Below, one piece after another: positions 1 to 10,466 of a stretch of DNA of 64,000 nt (position 1 is the first letter of the stretch; every line of letters begins with the position of its first letter). Origin of the DNA: Carnegiea gigantea (Eukaryota; Streptophyta; Magnoliopsida; Caryophyllales; Cactaceae). The notes under the pieces were generated by a model. That model saw only the letters and a list, made by a program, of their open reading frames with translations, was not told the DNA's origin and did not search any database. The stretch covers positions 186,001 to 250,000 of the forward strand of contig JAKOGI010000124.1 in assembly GCA_029747015.1 (NCBI GenBank), in the 5' to 3' direction. The position numbers and the translations under genes are program-made.

Positions 1-560
1 ATCCGCTCGAGTTATGTCTGTTGCCGTTGTGAGGATAGTTTTGTTATGGAGCACTATTGCCCCCATAGGTTCAGTAGACAATTTGGCTTTCATCAGGACA
101 TTCCTGCGGACATAGATTTCTCCATCCTCCCGAGTTCAAAGATTATGCTTCGACTCCATCAAGCTTGTATACGCTAAGGGACCAATTCTCGCGTGTTTTT
201 TCCTAGTCAATGCCCTTCTCTGGAGAGGAAATTCACTCGTCGCTTCCAAGAGTGGTGGTCCAAAATGTTCCTCACTTCATCAAATTCTCATTCTGGAGGG
301 AGCTCAAAGAGGAAGAGAGCCAGTTCATCTGACCAAAATATTCAGAGAAATGAGGCTCCTTCTGGCTCGAGGCCTAAGTTCAAGATCATTCGTTCTCAAA
401 AGCCTTTAAGGTCTCCCGCTCTTGAAACGGAAGACAATACTCCTCAAACAGAAATCCCAGAGGTGGGTGCTGCCCTATCAGTCGCACCTATCTCCGCAGT
501 TCCTATTCAGAGTGTCCCTATGGCACCAGAGGCCTCCGACGAGGTTAGACTTACTCTTGA

Positions 561-618
561 GCCTTTGCCTGTTACAGCGTGTAGACGAAGCCTTTGCCTG
601 TTACAGCGTGTAGACGAA
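561..618 (+). repeat. 29-bp perfect tandem duplication
   Basis: Bases 561-589 are repeated exactly at 590-618 (unit starts GCCTTTGCCTG and ends GTAGACGAA). Because 29 is not a multiple of three, the copy shifts the reading frame of the antisense PMD gene and brings a TGA at 622-624. The frame without the second copy runs on to the intron donor at 777. Confidence 0.95.
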
Positions 619-776
619 AGCTGAAGTCTATCATCGTTTGTCTTCTTGATAAGCAGGGCATGTCTGATGTTGGAGGAAGTAAATTGGACTATGGGAAAAC
701 CGTTTTCCCGTCTCCCAACGGCGCGGAAAATATTATGGACATCTTGGATTGCGATCCTAGCCCCACCGCATGCATG

Positions 777-892
777 GTAATACATACATACATTTTTTTT
801 TTGGCTCGCCTCCATGATCCCTCATTTTAATCCTCCCCCCCCTTTTTTTTCTTTTTTTTAATTTATTATTATTTATTATTTTTTTTGTTTAG
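777..892 (+). other. Probable spliceosomal intron in the PMD gene
   Basis: Donor GTAATA follows codon ATG at 774-776. The acceptor TTTGTTTAG ends at 892 after a long T-rich tract. Removing the 116 bases joins the upstream frame to the downstream frame at a codon boundary (phase 0), with the downstream exon starting GGAGAAAGC and running open to 1717. Reading through without splicing meets a stop at 828-830. Confidence 0.75.
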
Positions 893-1717
893 GGAGAAAG
901 CGGTGACATGAATTTTAAGGAGAAGCTGGCATATGTTCCTCTACCATCGGGAAGTCACTGTTTCCCTTCAATTGAGTACTTGCCATCCCTTGGGCAAGAT
1001 TTTCTTGGCGATGATGATGAAGCTGAATCTACACCTAAAGTCGATGCTCCACAAGTGCTCCCTCCACCGTGTCTTTCTAGAGCGACACCAGATGTTTCAG
1101 TTTTCAATGTCAATGCCGTCATAAGAGAAGTGAACAAGAGTGGAGCTCGTATGACGGGTCAAGTTATTCTTGACAAAGTGCTCCGTACCCCTTTTGAAAG
1201 GCTTCATTGCCTTAAGGGCGAGTTTGACAGCCTTTACGACCTCATCCATGAAAGAGGAGGTGATGCTACTCTTTTAAAGAACAAAGTTGAAAGGCTGATC
1301 CACCAGGCATGCGACCTTAAAGATTTGCAAGAGAGCTACTTCGACCGAATGACCATCGAGGTGAGAGAAAGTCGTCGTGTAGAAGTCGGTAGTAAGCTCG
1401 ACGCGGCTTCCCATCAGTTGGACACAGAAATTGCTCGTTATAATGCGCTCAAGGCTAAACTGGGGGAAGTGGATTCGAGACGTGAGGAACTGCTGAAAGA
1501 GTTGCAATCCTTAGATGATCAAAAGAAGGACCTTTGTTGTCAAGTGACGGCTAGTGAAGATTCCCTTCAGGAAGCTGAGCAGGCAGTCATCGACTTGAAG
1601 GGTCAAATTGACACCCTTAATGCCATTAAGGTGATAGACCCGGCCACCAAAGCTAGCTTGAAGAAGACCGAAGCTTATGTAAAGGAATCTTTCGAAGATT
1701 TGAAGACCTTCCGCTAG

Positions 1718-2036
1718 ACACTGCAGCTTTTTTGATATGAATTCATTATGTATTTTTTTTTTAAGTTAATGAAATAAACTTGATGTCGATCCAATGAAAT
1801 TTGAATGAGAAATTCCAATTCCCTTTTCTTATTGGTGCACGAATGTCTTGGTCAATTTGCCTTGCACAAATGAGAGATTCCAAGATTTTATTATAATTAT
1901 TATTTTTTTTTGTTTTCTTTTTTTTTTTGGCCGTTCATAGTTTATACTCTTGCAGGTCAGGAGTAGTACAATGGAGTTTAATTTGAAAGAATGAACAGTT
2001 TAAGCTCGTGTTTAGGAGCTTACATATACTAATACA
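1718..2036. other. Spacer between convergent PMD gene and integrase
   Basis: AT-rich, with several T-runs (1749-1758, 1902-1928). It presumably holds the 3' ends of the two convergent transcripts. No coding sequence is seen. Confidence 0.6.
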
Positions 2037-2879
2037 TTAAGGATAGTATAGTTTCAGGAACTTGCCATTTATCGGCCCAACTCGTACTCCGTCGGTACCG
2101 ACAATCCTATAAGCTCCGTTGGTGTAGACTTCTCGAATCACGTAGGGGCCTTCCCACTTGGAGGTGAACTTGCTTCCAGTCTTGTGTGGGATGATGATTG
2201 GCTTCCTTACCGCGAGCACTTGATCTCCAACTTGAAATGAACGCGATCGTACCTTTTTGTTGAAGGATCGTGATAAGCGAGCTTGATAGTATTCTAACTT
2301 CTGTTGCGCTAGAAGTCTTTTTTCATCAAGGGCTTCGAGCTCTGCTAGGCGAAGCTTGTGATTTTCATCTTCGGTCAAGCCTTCCTGCATGGCGATGCGC
2401 AATGAAGGGATTTGGAGTTCCAAAGGTAATACTGCTTCGACCTCATACACCAGAGCGAAAGGAGTTGATTGGGTTGGCGTTTTGTATGTGGTTCTGTATG
2501 CCCAAAGAGCTTCCCCTAACCTTTCATGCCAATCGCGTTTTGACTTTGCCACTACTTTGCTTAGTAAGTTGCAAAGTGTCTTATTGAAGGCTTCCGCCAA
2601 CCCATTTGCAGGTGCATTGTACATTGAAGATTTGCATTGGGCAAACTTAAACTTTTCGCAGAAGGCGGTCACTAGCTTGTTGACAAATGATTTGCCATTG
2701 TCAGTGATAATATACCGAGGCACGCCATATCGATAGATGATATGGGTTCGAATAAAATCAACGATATTTTCTTTTTTGACCTCTCTCAGTGGGATTGCTT
2801 CTGCCCATTTAGAAAAGTAGTCAGTTGCTGCCAAGATGTACGAGTGGCCAGCAGAAGATTTTGGAGTGATAGGACCCAC
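2037..2879 (-). pseudogene. Tat element integrase (core and C-terminal domain)
   Basis: An open stretch of 280 codons covers the integrase core and C-terminus. Catalytic residues are visible: D20 in ATDYFSKWAE, D60 in ITDNGKSF and E96 in NGLAEAFNKT. The gap between D60 and E96 is 35 residues, as in retroviral-type integrases. A Gln normally before that Glu is Leu here. The C-terminal part (SFQVGDQVLAV...KWEGPYVI) resembles the integrase C-terminal domain of plant gypsy elements, and it ends at LKLYYP. Upstream pol lies in another frame, so a frameshift near 2.8 kb separates it from RNase H. The first codon is only the first Met after the shift, not a true start. Confidence 0.88.
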
Positions 2880-3810
2880 AACATCAAGCCCCCAAGCTTC
2901 AAATGGTCAAGATGCCACAGTCGGATGGAGTGGCTACGGAGGTTGATGAATAAAATTTGCATGAAACTGGCAAGGTTCGCACCTTTTTGCATAGTCAATG
3001 CAGTTTTGTACCATGGTAGGTCAGTAGTAACCCATCCTCTTGATTCGATCATGTAATTTGGGCCCTGCTTGGTGTGCTCCGCATATTCCTGAGTGTGCTT
3101 CCTCCATTGTTTGTCTTGCCTCCTCGTTACCCAAGCATCGCAACCAAACGCCGAGAAAGGAACGCCGAGAAAGGAACGCCGATAAATAGTCCCGTTGAAG
3201 TAAAGGAAGCTGGGAGCTCTTCGATGGATTTCTGTCTTATGCCTTGGATTGCTAGAGAGCTTCCCGTGTTGCAAGTAGTCAATGAGTGGTTGACGCCAAT
3301 CTTCTCCCTCTACTTCTTGAGCACTGACTGCATTGGCGTCTTCCTCAAACTCTTCATCAATGGGTGCAATGACCCATCGATTGCAAACGGGGACGTTCAT
3401 ATTTTCCTCTGCCCCCAGTGTCAAAGTAGCTGCAAGATTTGCAAGTGCATCAGCCACCTTATTGGCACTCCTAGGAACATGCTCCAACTTGACGGTTTCA
3501 AGCTTGCTTAACAATCGTGAAGCACACCTGTAATACGAAATGCGATCATCCTTTCTAACTTCATACTCTTCGAGGAGTTGTTTGATGACCAATTGCGAGT
3601 CACCATAGATGTCGAGATCTTTGATTCCCATTCCAATAGCCATTTGAAGGCCCAAGATTCATGCCTGATACTCGGCCATGTTATTTGAACACAACTGGGT
3701 TAATATGAATGAGTAGGTGAGGACATGCTTCTCAGGGGAGATAAACACTACACCAGCACCAGCTCCATTGCTTCTTGCAGCTCCGTCAAAGTACATTTCC
3801 TAAGGCGGGA
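2786..3810 (-). pseudogene. Tat element second (archaeal-type) RNase H and integrase N-terminal region
   Basis: Read down from about 3805, the motifs YFDGAARSNGAGAG, NNMAEYQA, YGDSQLVIKQL and HVPRSANKVADALANLA mark an RNase HI-like domain with its usual acidic residues. Plant Tat elements carry this extra domain after their ordinary RNase H. A TGA at about 3660 breaks the frame just after AEYQA. Below it the frame continues for 289 codons into a degraded linker and an integrase N-terminal region that becomes scrambled after about 3100, with a local duplication of an AACGCCGAGAAAGG motif at 3152-3182. Confidence 0.85.
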
Positions 3811-4072
3811 GGATATCGACAAAGAGCACATCTTCACCTGGTAAGTCATCGTTTAGCTCCCACTCATCAGGAATCGGGTGATCGGCTAGGAAGTCTGCTA
3901 GTGCTTGCCCCTTGACCGCTTTTTGTGGCACATAGACAAGATCATGCTACTTCAAGATCATAGCCCACTTCGCAAGCTGACCACTGAGGACTGGCCTCGA
4001 CAGAATGTACTTGATGGGATCGGCTTTAGAAACTACATGCACTGTATATGCCTGCATGTAATGTTTGAGTTT

Positions 4073-5248
4073 TTAAACGGCAAATACAAGTGACAGGCAC
4101 ATTTTTTCCATGGGTGAATACTTCAATTCAGCCCCCACCAATGTACGGCTTAAGTAGTACAAAGCTACTTCTTTTCCTTCCTCATTCTTTTGAACACACA
4201 GTGCTCCTAATGATTGTTCTTGAGCTGCGATGTAGAGTATAAGAGGCTTGCCAGGGACTGGAGCTCCCAATACCGGAGGGTTCGACAAGTACTTCTTGAT
4301 TTTCGCGAAGGCTTCGCGGCATGGCTCGTCCCAATCAAAAGGTGCTCCCTTTTTCATGAGGTGGCTGAAAGGGTGACAACGTCTAGCTAGATTTGATATG
4401 AACCTTCGAATATATGCCAGGCGACCTTGAAAGCCACGAAGCTCTTTGAGATTCTTAGGCTCAGGCATTTCTTGGATTGCTTTGATCTTGGATTGATGAA
4501 TCTCGATCCTTTTATATCGGACGACAAAGCCCAAGAATTTTCCAGAAGTGACTCCAAATGCACACTTGAGTGGGTTCATCTTCAACTGACATTTCTGTAG
4601 ACGTTCGAAGACGCTACGAAGATCTGGAATATGGTTGCATTTCTTTTTAGATTTGACCACCAAGTCATCGACGTAACACTCAACTGTCTTGTGGAGCATA
4701 TCATCAAAAATGTTTTGCATTACCCTTTGATATGTTACCCTCGCATTCTTTAAGCCGAAAGGCATCACCTTGTAACAGAAAATGCCTTTGGGTGTGCGAA
4801 AACCTGTGGCCTCCTGGTCTTCTGGCGCCATTTGCATTTGATTATACCTTGCTGTACAATCCATGAATGATAAGGCCTCGTGCCCCGTCGTCGAATCAAC
4901 CATGAGTTCGTGACAAGGAGCGGAAAATCATCCTTTGGACATGCGTCATTGAGATCCCGAAAGTCTACGCAGATGCGAAGTTGTCCATTTTTCTTCCTTA
5001 CGGGGACAATGTTTGCGATTCAGGTTGGATATTTTACCTCCTGAACGAACCCTGCTTCAATGAGTTTATTGACTTCTTTTTCAATTTCAGGTACCAACTC
5101 TGGACGGAAACGTCGCTGGGGCTGTTTTTTTTGGGGACACTCCCCTTTTGATGGACAGGCGATGGACAACAACTTTGGGATTAAGCCCTGGCATTTCTTT
5201 ATAGCTCCATACGAACACGTCCTTATATTCCGAGAGGAGATTAAAGTA
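4073..5248 (-). pseudogene. Tat element reverse transcriptase and first RNase H
   Basis: The fingers region, about 5240-4910, includes VRKKNGQLRICVDFRDLN. It is interrupted by a TGA where a Trp is expected near 5020 and by a break near 4910. The 276-codon stretch below it has the palm Asp in SFMDCTARYNQ, VMPFGLKNA, and the catalytic YVDD at residues 77-80 (about 4664-4675). It runs into a connection domain and a first RNase H (LILYIAAQEQSLGALC...YYLSRTLVGAELKYSPMEKMCL). The motif normally read as SAGYNQ is altered to TARYNQ. Together with the stops this makes an inactive enzyme likely. Confidence 0.9.
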
Positions 5249-6334
5249 CTAACTTTCTTCCTCGGGCGTCAGCAACGAACTTATATAAATGGGGCGAGGT
5301 TCGTCTGTGGTACCAAGATTCAGTTCTTTCAGATCATCGATGGTAGCTTGCCCCCCATCCTCAAGGGTTTTAGGAGTCTCTGCAAGCTCCGTCTCTGAGT
5401 CTGAATCCTCGCATTCTCGACCAGTGATATGGTGAGAGGAAGCCATCTCACCTCGCTCTTCCTCCTCGTTCGAGTCAGGGTTACTTTGTTGACCAGTGAG
5501 GATCACAGTGCGCCTTTTCACTCGCAATGAACCTTCTGTCTTAATGTCCAAGGTTGAAAGTCGTTTCATCCATGAAGGAATAGAACTTCGTACTTCGTTT
5601 ATATCACCTAGACGGTTAAATACGAAACTTTTGAACTTTTGGGAAGATGTCTTCGAGGGCTCTATCCCCTTCTTGATCCTATTGAATACTGAAGGCTTTG
5701 GCTGTGCTCCGATTCTGGTGAGGACAGATGGCCGTTTTGTTGAACTCGATGATCGTAATCTATCAAATACAAAAGTCCTCTTGCTAGGTGGATCATCCTC
5801 CTTTTCGCTCTCATCTATCTCCTTGGCGGAGATGTGTTGAACGACTGACTGCTTGTTCTTTCGTCGCCCCGAGATTTTAACCGGCTGTAACGGTGTGTAA
5901 CCAAGTCCGACTTTAGAGACACTCACCGAACCTCCTTGCTCTTGGATCACTTTTTGAGTTTCATTGAGGCCGTGAGGCTTGACTTCGATTATCTTCCCTA
6001 AGGTGGTGGGGTTTTGGAAGTTATAACTGGCTCTTTCCATAAGCTTGTATGCATTTGGATCAAATCCGTCCTTGGTACGCGTATGTGGCAACACCTCTTC
6101 TTCTTTCAAGAAAGCCTTAGAAGAGGAAACAAACCCAGGGAGGGGGTGTCTGCTCACCTTTGGCTGGTACACCTTCTGTGTCGGTAACGTAGCACTGCCT
6201 TTAAGGGCATCCAAGTTTGCCTTGTTAGCCTTCCCAACAATCTTACCTTCAGCATTTGCATGTAGAACGCCACTGAAAGGCAGTTCTCCTTCCTTACGAC
6301 GGGATTTCGGAACATACCTCAAAATCGGTGCCAT
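5249..6334 (-). pseudogene. Tat polyprotein spacer between protease and RT
   Basis: 361 open codons in the same frame as gag, Lys/Ser/Glu-rich. Repeated FNRL/FDRL-type motifs occur (TFVFDRLRSS, SVFNRIKKG, SFVFNRLGD), as often seen in the linker before RT in Tat elements. It ends SSLLTPEEES at a TAG after which RT-like sequence resumes in the same frame. No enzymatic motif is seen. The stop that ends it is internal to the polyprotein. Confidence 0.75.
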
Positions 6335-6417
6335 AGAGTTTGCTGAAGTAGCTATCTGTCTTGCGACTTGTTAGCGGGTTGCGTTTCGCCAACTTATTTA
6401 TCGTCTTCCTTGCCCTG

Positions 6418-7217
6418 TTATTGCTGTCTTGCACCATCGCGCTCTATGGTCGCCTGCGCATTCTTGGTAACTTTTGAGTCACCTGTGGAGGCAATTGTTG
6501 ATATCATCATCTCTCTAGGTGCCGCAGCTTCATCAAAGAATTTAGCATCAGCGAAATGTGACTCTGCCTTAGTGAAGGGCCTAGTATCCCCATCAATCTT
6601 TCTTTCTCCTCCACGATAGTACTTGAGACATTGATGGAGCGTTGAAGCTACTATTCCATGCTCATGAAGCCATGGGCGTCCGAGCAACAACTTGTAGGAA
6701 GTCTTGAGTCAATTATATGGAAGATCGAAGACGTCGATAGGTCTCCCATTATTAGTTCCAGGCGCATCATACCAATTGCGCGTTGACTCTCTAGGCCAAA
6801 GCCCTGGATCACCATTCGGCTCTTCAAAAGTTCTTCCACTGTGATCCCCAAGTCGTTCATCGTAGACTTAGGCATGATGTTAACAGCCGACCCTCCATCT
6901 ACAAGGATCCGTCTGACTTTTTGCTCCCTGATGTAACCGGTGACAAACAGGGGCCGGTTGTGAGGCTTGGAGCCCAATAGCAGGTCATCATCAGTAAATG
7001 TGATGGCGGTGTTGCAACCAGCATAATGAGCAACATCTTTTACTGGTTGACCCGTACCTTTCACCTTGTCAACATAAAGCTTTGGGTGCTGCAAGGCAGC
7101 AGTGATCTGTTGACGCATTTCTTTCGGCAAGCTGAAGATTTGCCTCCAATCGTCACAGGTCGGTAAAGCCTCTAAACTAGCTAGAGCCTCACCATCATTT
7201 TTGGGAGGTTTCTCCAA
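6418..7217 (-). pseudogene. Tat element aspartic protease region
   Basis: The motif RRILVDGGSAVNIMPKST (around 6880-6930) matches a retropepsin-like active site, with the usual D-S/T-G reading D-G-G here. Downstream is the GFG...GMMRLELIMGD pattern of the fold. The sequence then shifts frame near 6690 into LLGRPWLHEHGIVASTLHQCLKY, the conserved end of plant gypsy proteases. Two frame changes (about 7200 and 6680) mean no complete protease is encoded. Confidence 0.85.
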
Positions 7218-8092
7218 CTTTGCTTCCTTTCGTCTTCGTCATTCTCTGGCTCATAACAAGAAGTCATGTTAGCAGTGACCTTCTCGAAAAATTTCACTGG
7301 GAAGAATTCCTCCAGTGTGATAGGAACGAGCGGCTCTTGCTCGAGTAGGTCGATAGGTTGGACTTCCTGTCTCTTGCTAACCTTTGACTTTTTCTTGCTC
7401 TTCGCAGATCGAGGAGTCTTCCTCCTGCATTGTCTCTTTCTTTGGCGAAGGGGCGGTGACTGAACTTGTTTTAGATTCCTTGGCCTCCTTCGGGTGACAA
7501 GCGTCCACCCTTCTTCATCTTTGACCGGATTAGAATTTGTCTTCATCATTGGTCTCCTACTTGTCAAGGGGACGATGACGGGTTCCAAGCTTCCGAACTG
7601 AATGGTGAATAGTCTTTCCCCTTGAGAAGCGATAATGCTACTCTCCCTTCGTTCATGGGTTCGAGTAGACCTTAGCTGCCGTGATAGAGGAAGACACTCT
7701 ACCTCAGCGGAGACATGATTGGCCCCGGCAGAGTCATCCAGGTCTAACATGATCTTGCCATCCTTAGCCAGCTACATGATGCGCTCTTTGAGAGTGACAC
7801 ACTTCTCTAAGGGATGGCTAACAACACTGTGATAGCGACAGTACTTTGGGTCACTTATCCTTCCAACTTCTTCTGGTCGCTTAGGTTCAGGGAGTTCGAT
7901 GATCCTATTTTCAAGTAGATCATCCAGCATTCCTGACAAGTTTGAATCAGGAAACGGGTACTTCTTTTCTTGGAGCTCCTTTAACGTTGGTCGCTTCCGT
8001 CTAATGTCCCTTGAGGATGTTCCTTTCTTTTCTTCTGGCCTAAATTTGCCTAAACCTGAAATCCGTATAGGCTCCTCAACGGAAGTGGCCAC
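7181..8092 (-). pseudogene. Tat gag C-terminal region with zinc-binding motif
   Basis: In the same frame as gag, after a TAG at 8129-8131. It carries YCRYHSVVSHPLEKC, a Cys/His pattern that replaces a canonical zinc knuckle in Tat gag proteins. A second TAG at about 7770 interrupts IM-LAKDG, where a Gln codon is expected. The remainder is basic (RRRPRNLKQ, KSKKKSKVSKR) and leads to the protease. The stops fit CAG-to-TAG changes. Confidence 0.78.
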
Positions 8093-8128
8093 GGATTCCT
8101 TTGCGGGCGCCTTGGAAGGCTTTGAGCT

Positions 8129-9409
8129 CTACTTGATCTCACCTTTGTCCTTCTTGAACTCATATGAGGAGGACGGCTTGCTGCGACGATTTGCTATCGT
8201 CATCTCCATGTCATGCGCCTTCGTAGCTAGTTCTTGAAAGGTCCTAGGCTTGCTCATCTGCAAGACATAAAGTAGGTCCCACTCCATGCCCCGAGCGCAC
8301 ATCTCGACGGCGGAGGCCTCGGACAGACGGCCTTTGCATTCGAGGCTGAGAGATCTCCAGCGGTTGATGTAATCAAGGACTGGCTCATCCTTCCAGTACT
8401 TAGTATTTGTCAACTCCGTCATACTAACAGTGCGCTGGGTACTATAGAACCTGTTGAGGAATTCATGCTCCATTTGCTCCCACCTGTTAATAGACTCTGC
8501 CTCCAGGTCCGTGTACCAATCGAAGGTGATTCCTTTGAGAGACCGAACAAACTGCTTCACCAATCTGTCTCCCTCGGTGCCAGCATTGCTGCACGTCTCA
8601 ATAAAATGGGCGACGTACTGTTTGGGATTGCCCTTACCATCAAATTGGTTGAACTTAGGGGGCTGGTATCCATGAGGCATGCGAAGAGCATCGATCCTTT
8701 TTGTATAAGGTTTTGTATACAGATGCGTCTTGCGAGATCCTCCCCCTAATTGGGCTTTAACAGCATTCGCGATCAAGCTTTGAATTTGCTCAACAGACAT
8801 CGACGCCAATGAGGACTCCTTCTTCTTCATACGCTCGTCATCAGAGCCTTCGCTGCGGTTAGACTCCTTGTCGGACTCTTCTCCATCCGAGCCTTTGCTA
8901 GAAGATTCGAATAACCGCTTCTCCAGCTTCTTCATTAGGGTAGCGATCTGTTCACTTTGGTGCTTGATTTGAGCATCTTTCTCTAGGTTTTCTTTAGCGA
9001 GCCTCTCCAATGTTGCTTTCATATCCGCGAGTTGTTCTTCTACGTTGGTTGCCTCCGTCACCATGGCTGGCATAATAACAAAATTGGCAGATTCGGTCTC
9101 CGATTCAGCGACCAACTGTCTTGGCGATGCCGGTGAGGAGTCACTGCTAGTATAGCCATGATCTTCTTCACCAAAAGGTTCGAAGGTGGGGCTTGCCTGA
9201 GTTTGAAGCTCGCCTACCTCTTGACATATTGTTGGGTGCATTTTGAAGCCTACAATAGATTTTTGCTTCAAAAAATGCGAAGGGACTTTGCTGACTCCTT
9301 TAGGTAAGCTGGAGTCGAGGCTTGGGATCCCACGAGATTGTGACGGGACAGTCCCAACTGATTGTTTTATGGCAATCACAGCTGCAGCTTTTGCCATACT
9401 TCGAGTCAT
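8129..9409 (-). pseudogene. Tat element gag (Retrotrans_gag domain)
   Basis: 426 codons from ATG at 9409. It has an N-terminal Ala/Ser-rich segment, a coiled coil (about residues 120-165, LADMKATLERLAKENLEKD), an acidic Ser-rich linker, and a capsid-type domain from about residue 235. Diagnostic strings are HGYQPPKFNQFDGKGNPKQY, LVKQFVRSLKGITFDWYTDL and WEQMEHEFLNRFYST. It ends at a premature TAG, with zinc-motif sequence continuing in frame beyond. The start is supported by the position just downstream of LTR and PBS, with a leader of about 160 bases. Confidence 0.9.
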
Positions 9410-9547
9410 GACTCCGCTAGACGTAACGCTAGCGGCTGTTGATCCTTGAGATGTGGATCAGACAGCTTTCCTTGAAGGCTGAGGGATGGCGTTCTTAGGG
9501 GCCATGTAGAGTTCATGGTTTGGAGAAAGAGATGAGAGGTAGAGAAG

Positions 9548-9565
9548 TCCCACCGGGCGTGCCAA
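9548..9565 (-). other. Primer binding site-like sequence of the Tat element
   Basis: On the minus strand TGGCACGCCCGGTGGGAC begins a few bases inside the LTR end. Position and TGG start fit a PBS. I cannot assign the tRNA. Confidence 0.6.
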
Positions 9566-9571
9566 AAATTT

Positions 9572-10132
9572 GTATATACAAATTTCGAGCCTAAAATAAA
9601 TTAGACAAGAAATTGATGAACAAATTGAATTTCTGTATTGATTTTATATGTAGGTACAATCTCTGTATAATTGTTACAAGAACAAGTGTAATATATCCTC
9701 TGATTCGATCTCCTTGAATGATCTTGAATAGTTTGTCTCGAGAGAGGGCCTAAGAGGCTTGATCTCTATCGAGGATTTTGATCTCTGAAAGTAGACGGCA
9801 CGTATTTGGAGTGCTTGTTGTCTTTTCCCAGAGAGAGTTTCTGAGCTCTTGTGAGTTCTTCTCCAAAAATGTCGACCTCCAAAATGGGAGAAATAGCTCC
9901 TTTTTTATAGAGGAATGGAATGAAGATCTCCTATTAACTATCCCTTAAAAGAAAAGGAATAATAATTTATTTTTTACATCGTTTATGACACGTGGCGCTT
10001 TTTAATTAGCCGCCATAATTATTCACCAAATACTTAATCTGACACGTGGCAACGTGTAATTAGGCGAAATAAAAAACATTGAATTTTCCACGTGGCAGAT
10101 CTTGATTGGACGGATAATTTTTACCTCCTACA
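9572..10132 (-). repeat. 5' LTR of the Tat element (561 bp)
   Basis: On the minus strand it begins TGTAGGAGGTAAAAA at 10132 and ends in ...TATATACA at 9572, giving TG...CA termini. A TATA-like CTATAAAAAAG lies at about 9902-9912 on the minus strand. The partner LTR is outside the window, so the target duplication (candidate TAAGG at 10133-10137) cannot be confirmed. Confidence 0.8.
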
Positions 10133-10466
10133 TAAGGATTCATTAGCTGAGAGGTGTGCAATGAGTCTGTGTTTGGGGTGGATGGCGTGGAACAATTAAG
10201 GATATCAGAACCAGCCATGGATGGGGACAGAAGAGCGGCTGGAGAAGAGCAGAATAGGTGGCGCACGGCTAGGGTTCCGATGTGAGAAGATGCGTGGGAA
10301 AGAAGGAAGCGAATGAGAAAAAATCAGTTAGGAACCAAAGCTCTGATATTATGTGAGATTTGATAGTAGAACGGCTCATCTAACTTGAGATCTTATGCTT
10401 AATATTTACAATAATATGTACAAAATAAATTTACATTTATATCCTCAGCATATCGATCTCCCGTTA
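10133..10466 (-). mobile_element. 5' end of a short-LTR Ty1/copia element, interrupted by the Tat element
   Basis: On the minus strand there is a short LTR (about 10466-10352), then a PBS-like ATATCAGAGC (10341-10350; compare TGGTATCAGAGC of initiator tRNA-Met), a leader, and an ATG at 10218. The ATG opens 28 codons ending ...SQLMNPY, typical of the start of copia gag. The reading frame runs straight into the Tat LTR at 10132. The LTR matches the 48.7 and 60.3 kb LTRs (shared stretch ATATGTACAAAATAAATTT or close variants), so this is the same family. Confidence 0.72.

Larger units (their letters stand above)
1..1717 (+). pseudogene. Antisense plant mobile domain (PMD) gene of the Tat element, with intron and coiled-coil C-terminus
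   Basis: This gene runs opposite to gag-pol, between integrase and the missing 3' LTR, where Tat/Grande-type elements carry antisense ORFs. Bases 1-174 encode a Cys/His-containing stretch (YCPHRFSRQFGFHQD) and 193 onward has FFPSQ...RRFQEWW, both resembling the C-terminal part of a plant mobile domain (aminotransferase-like). An in-frame TAA at 175-177 interrupts it. A 29-bp tandem duplication (561-618) shifts the frame. A probable phase-0 intron (777-892) joins the shifted frame exactly to 893-1717. The last exon encodes an acidic linker and a long Glu/Lys/Leu-rich coiled coil ending in ...SFEDLKTFR. The role of such ORFs is unknown. The start lies outside the window. Family call is confident; function is not assigned. 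Confidence 0.8.
1..10132 (-). mobile_element. Tat-clade Ty3/gypsy LTR retrotransposon, decayed, 3' end outside window
   Basis: Read on the minus strand the order is LTR (9572-10132), PBS-like site, gag, protease, RT, RNase H, a second RNase H, zinc-binding region and integrase. This is Ty3/gypsy order. Two features place it in the Tat clade: an extra archaeal-type RNase H after the usual one, and an antisense gene between integrase and the 3' LTR. The 3' LTR and polypurine tract would lie before base 1. Most of gag-pol stays in one frame, broken by several in-frame stops and by frame changes near 7.2, 6.65 and 2.8 kb, so it cannot be autonomous. It has landed in the gag start of a copia element at 10133. 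Confidence 0.92.
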
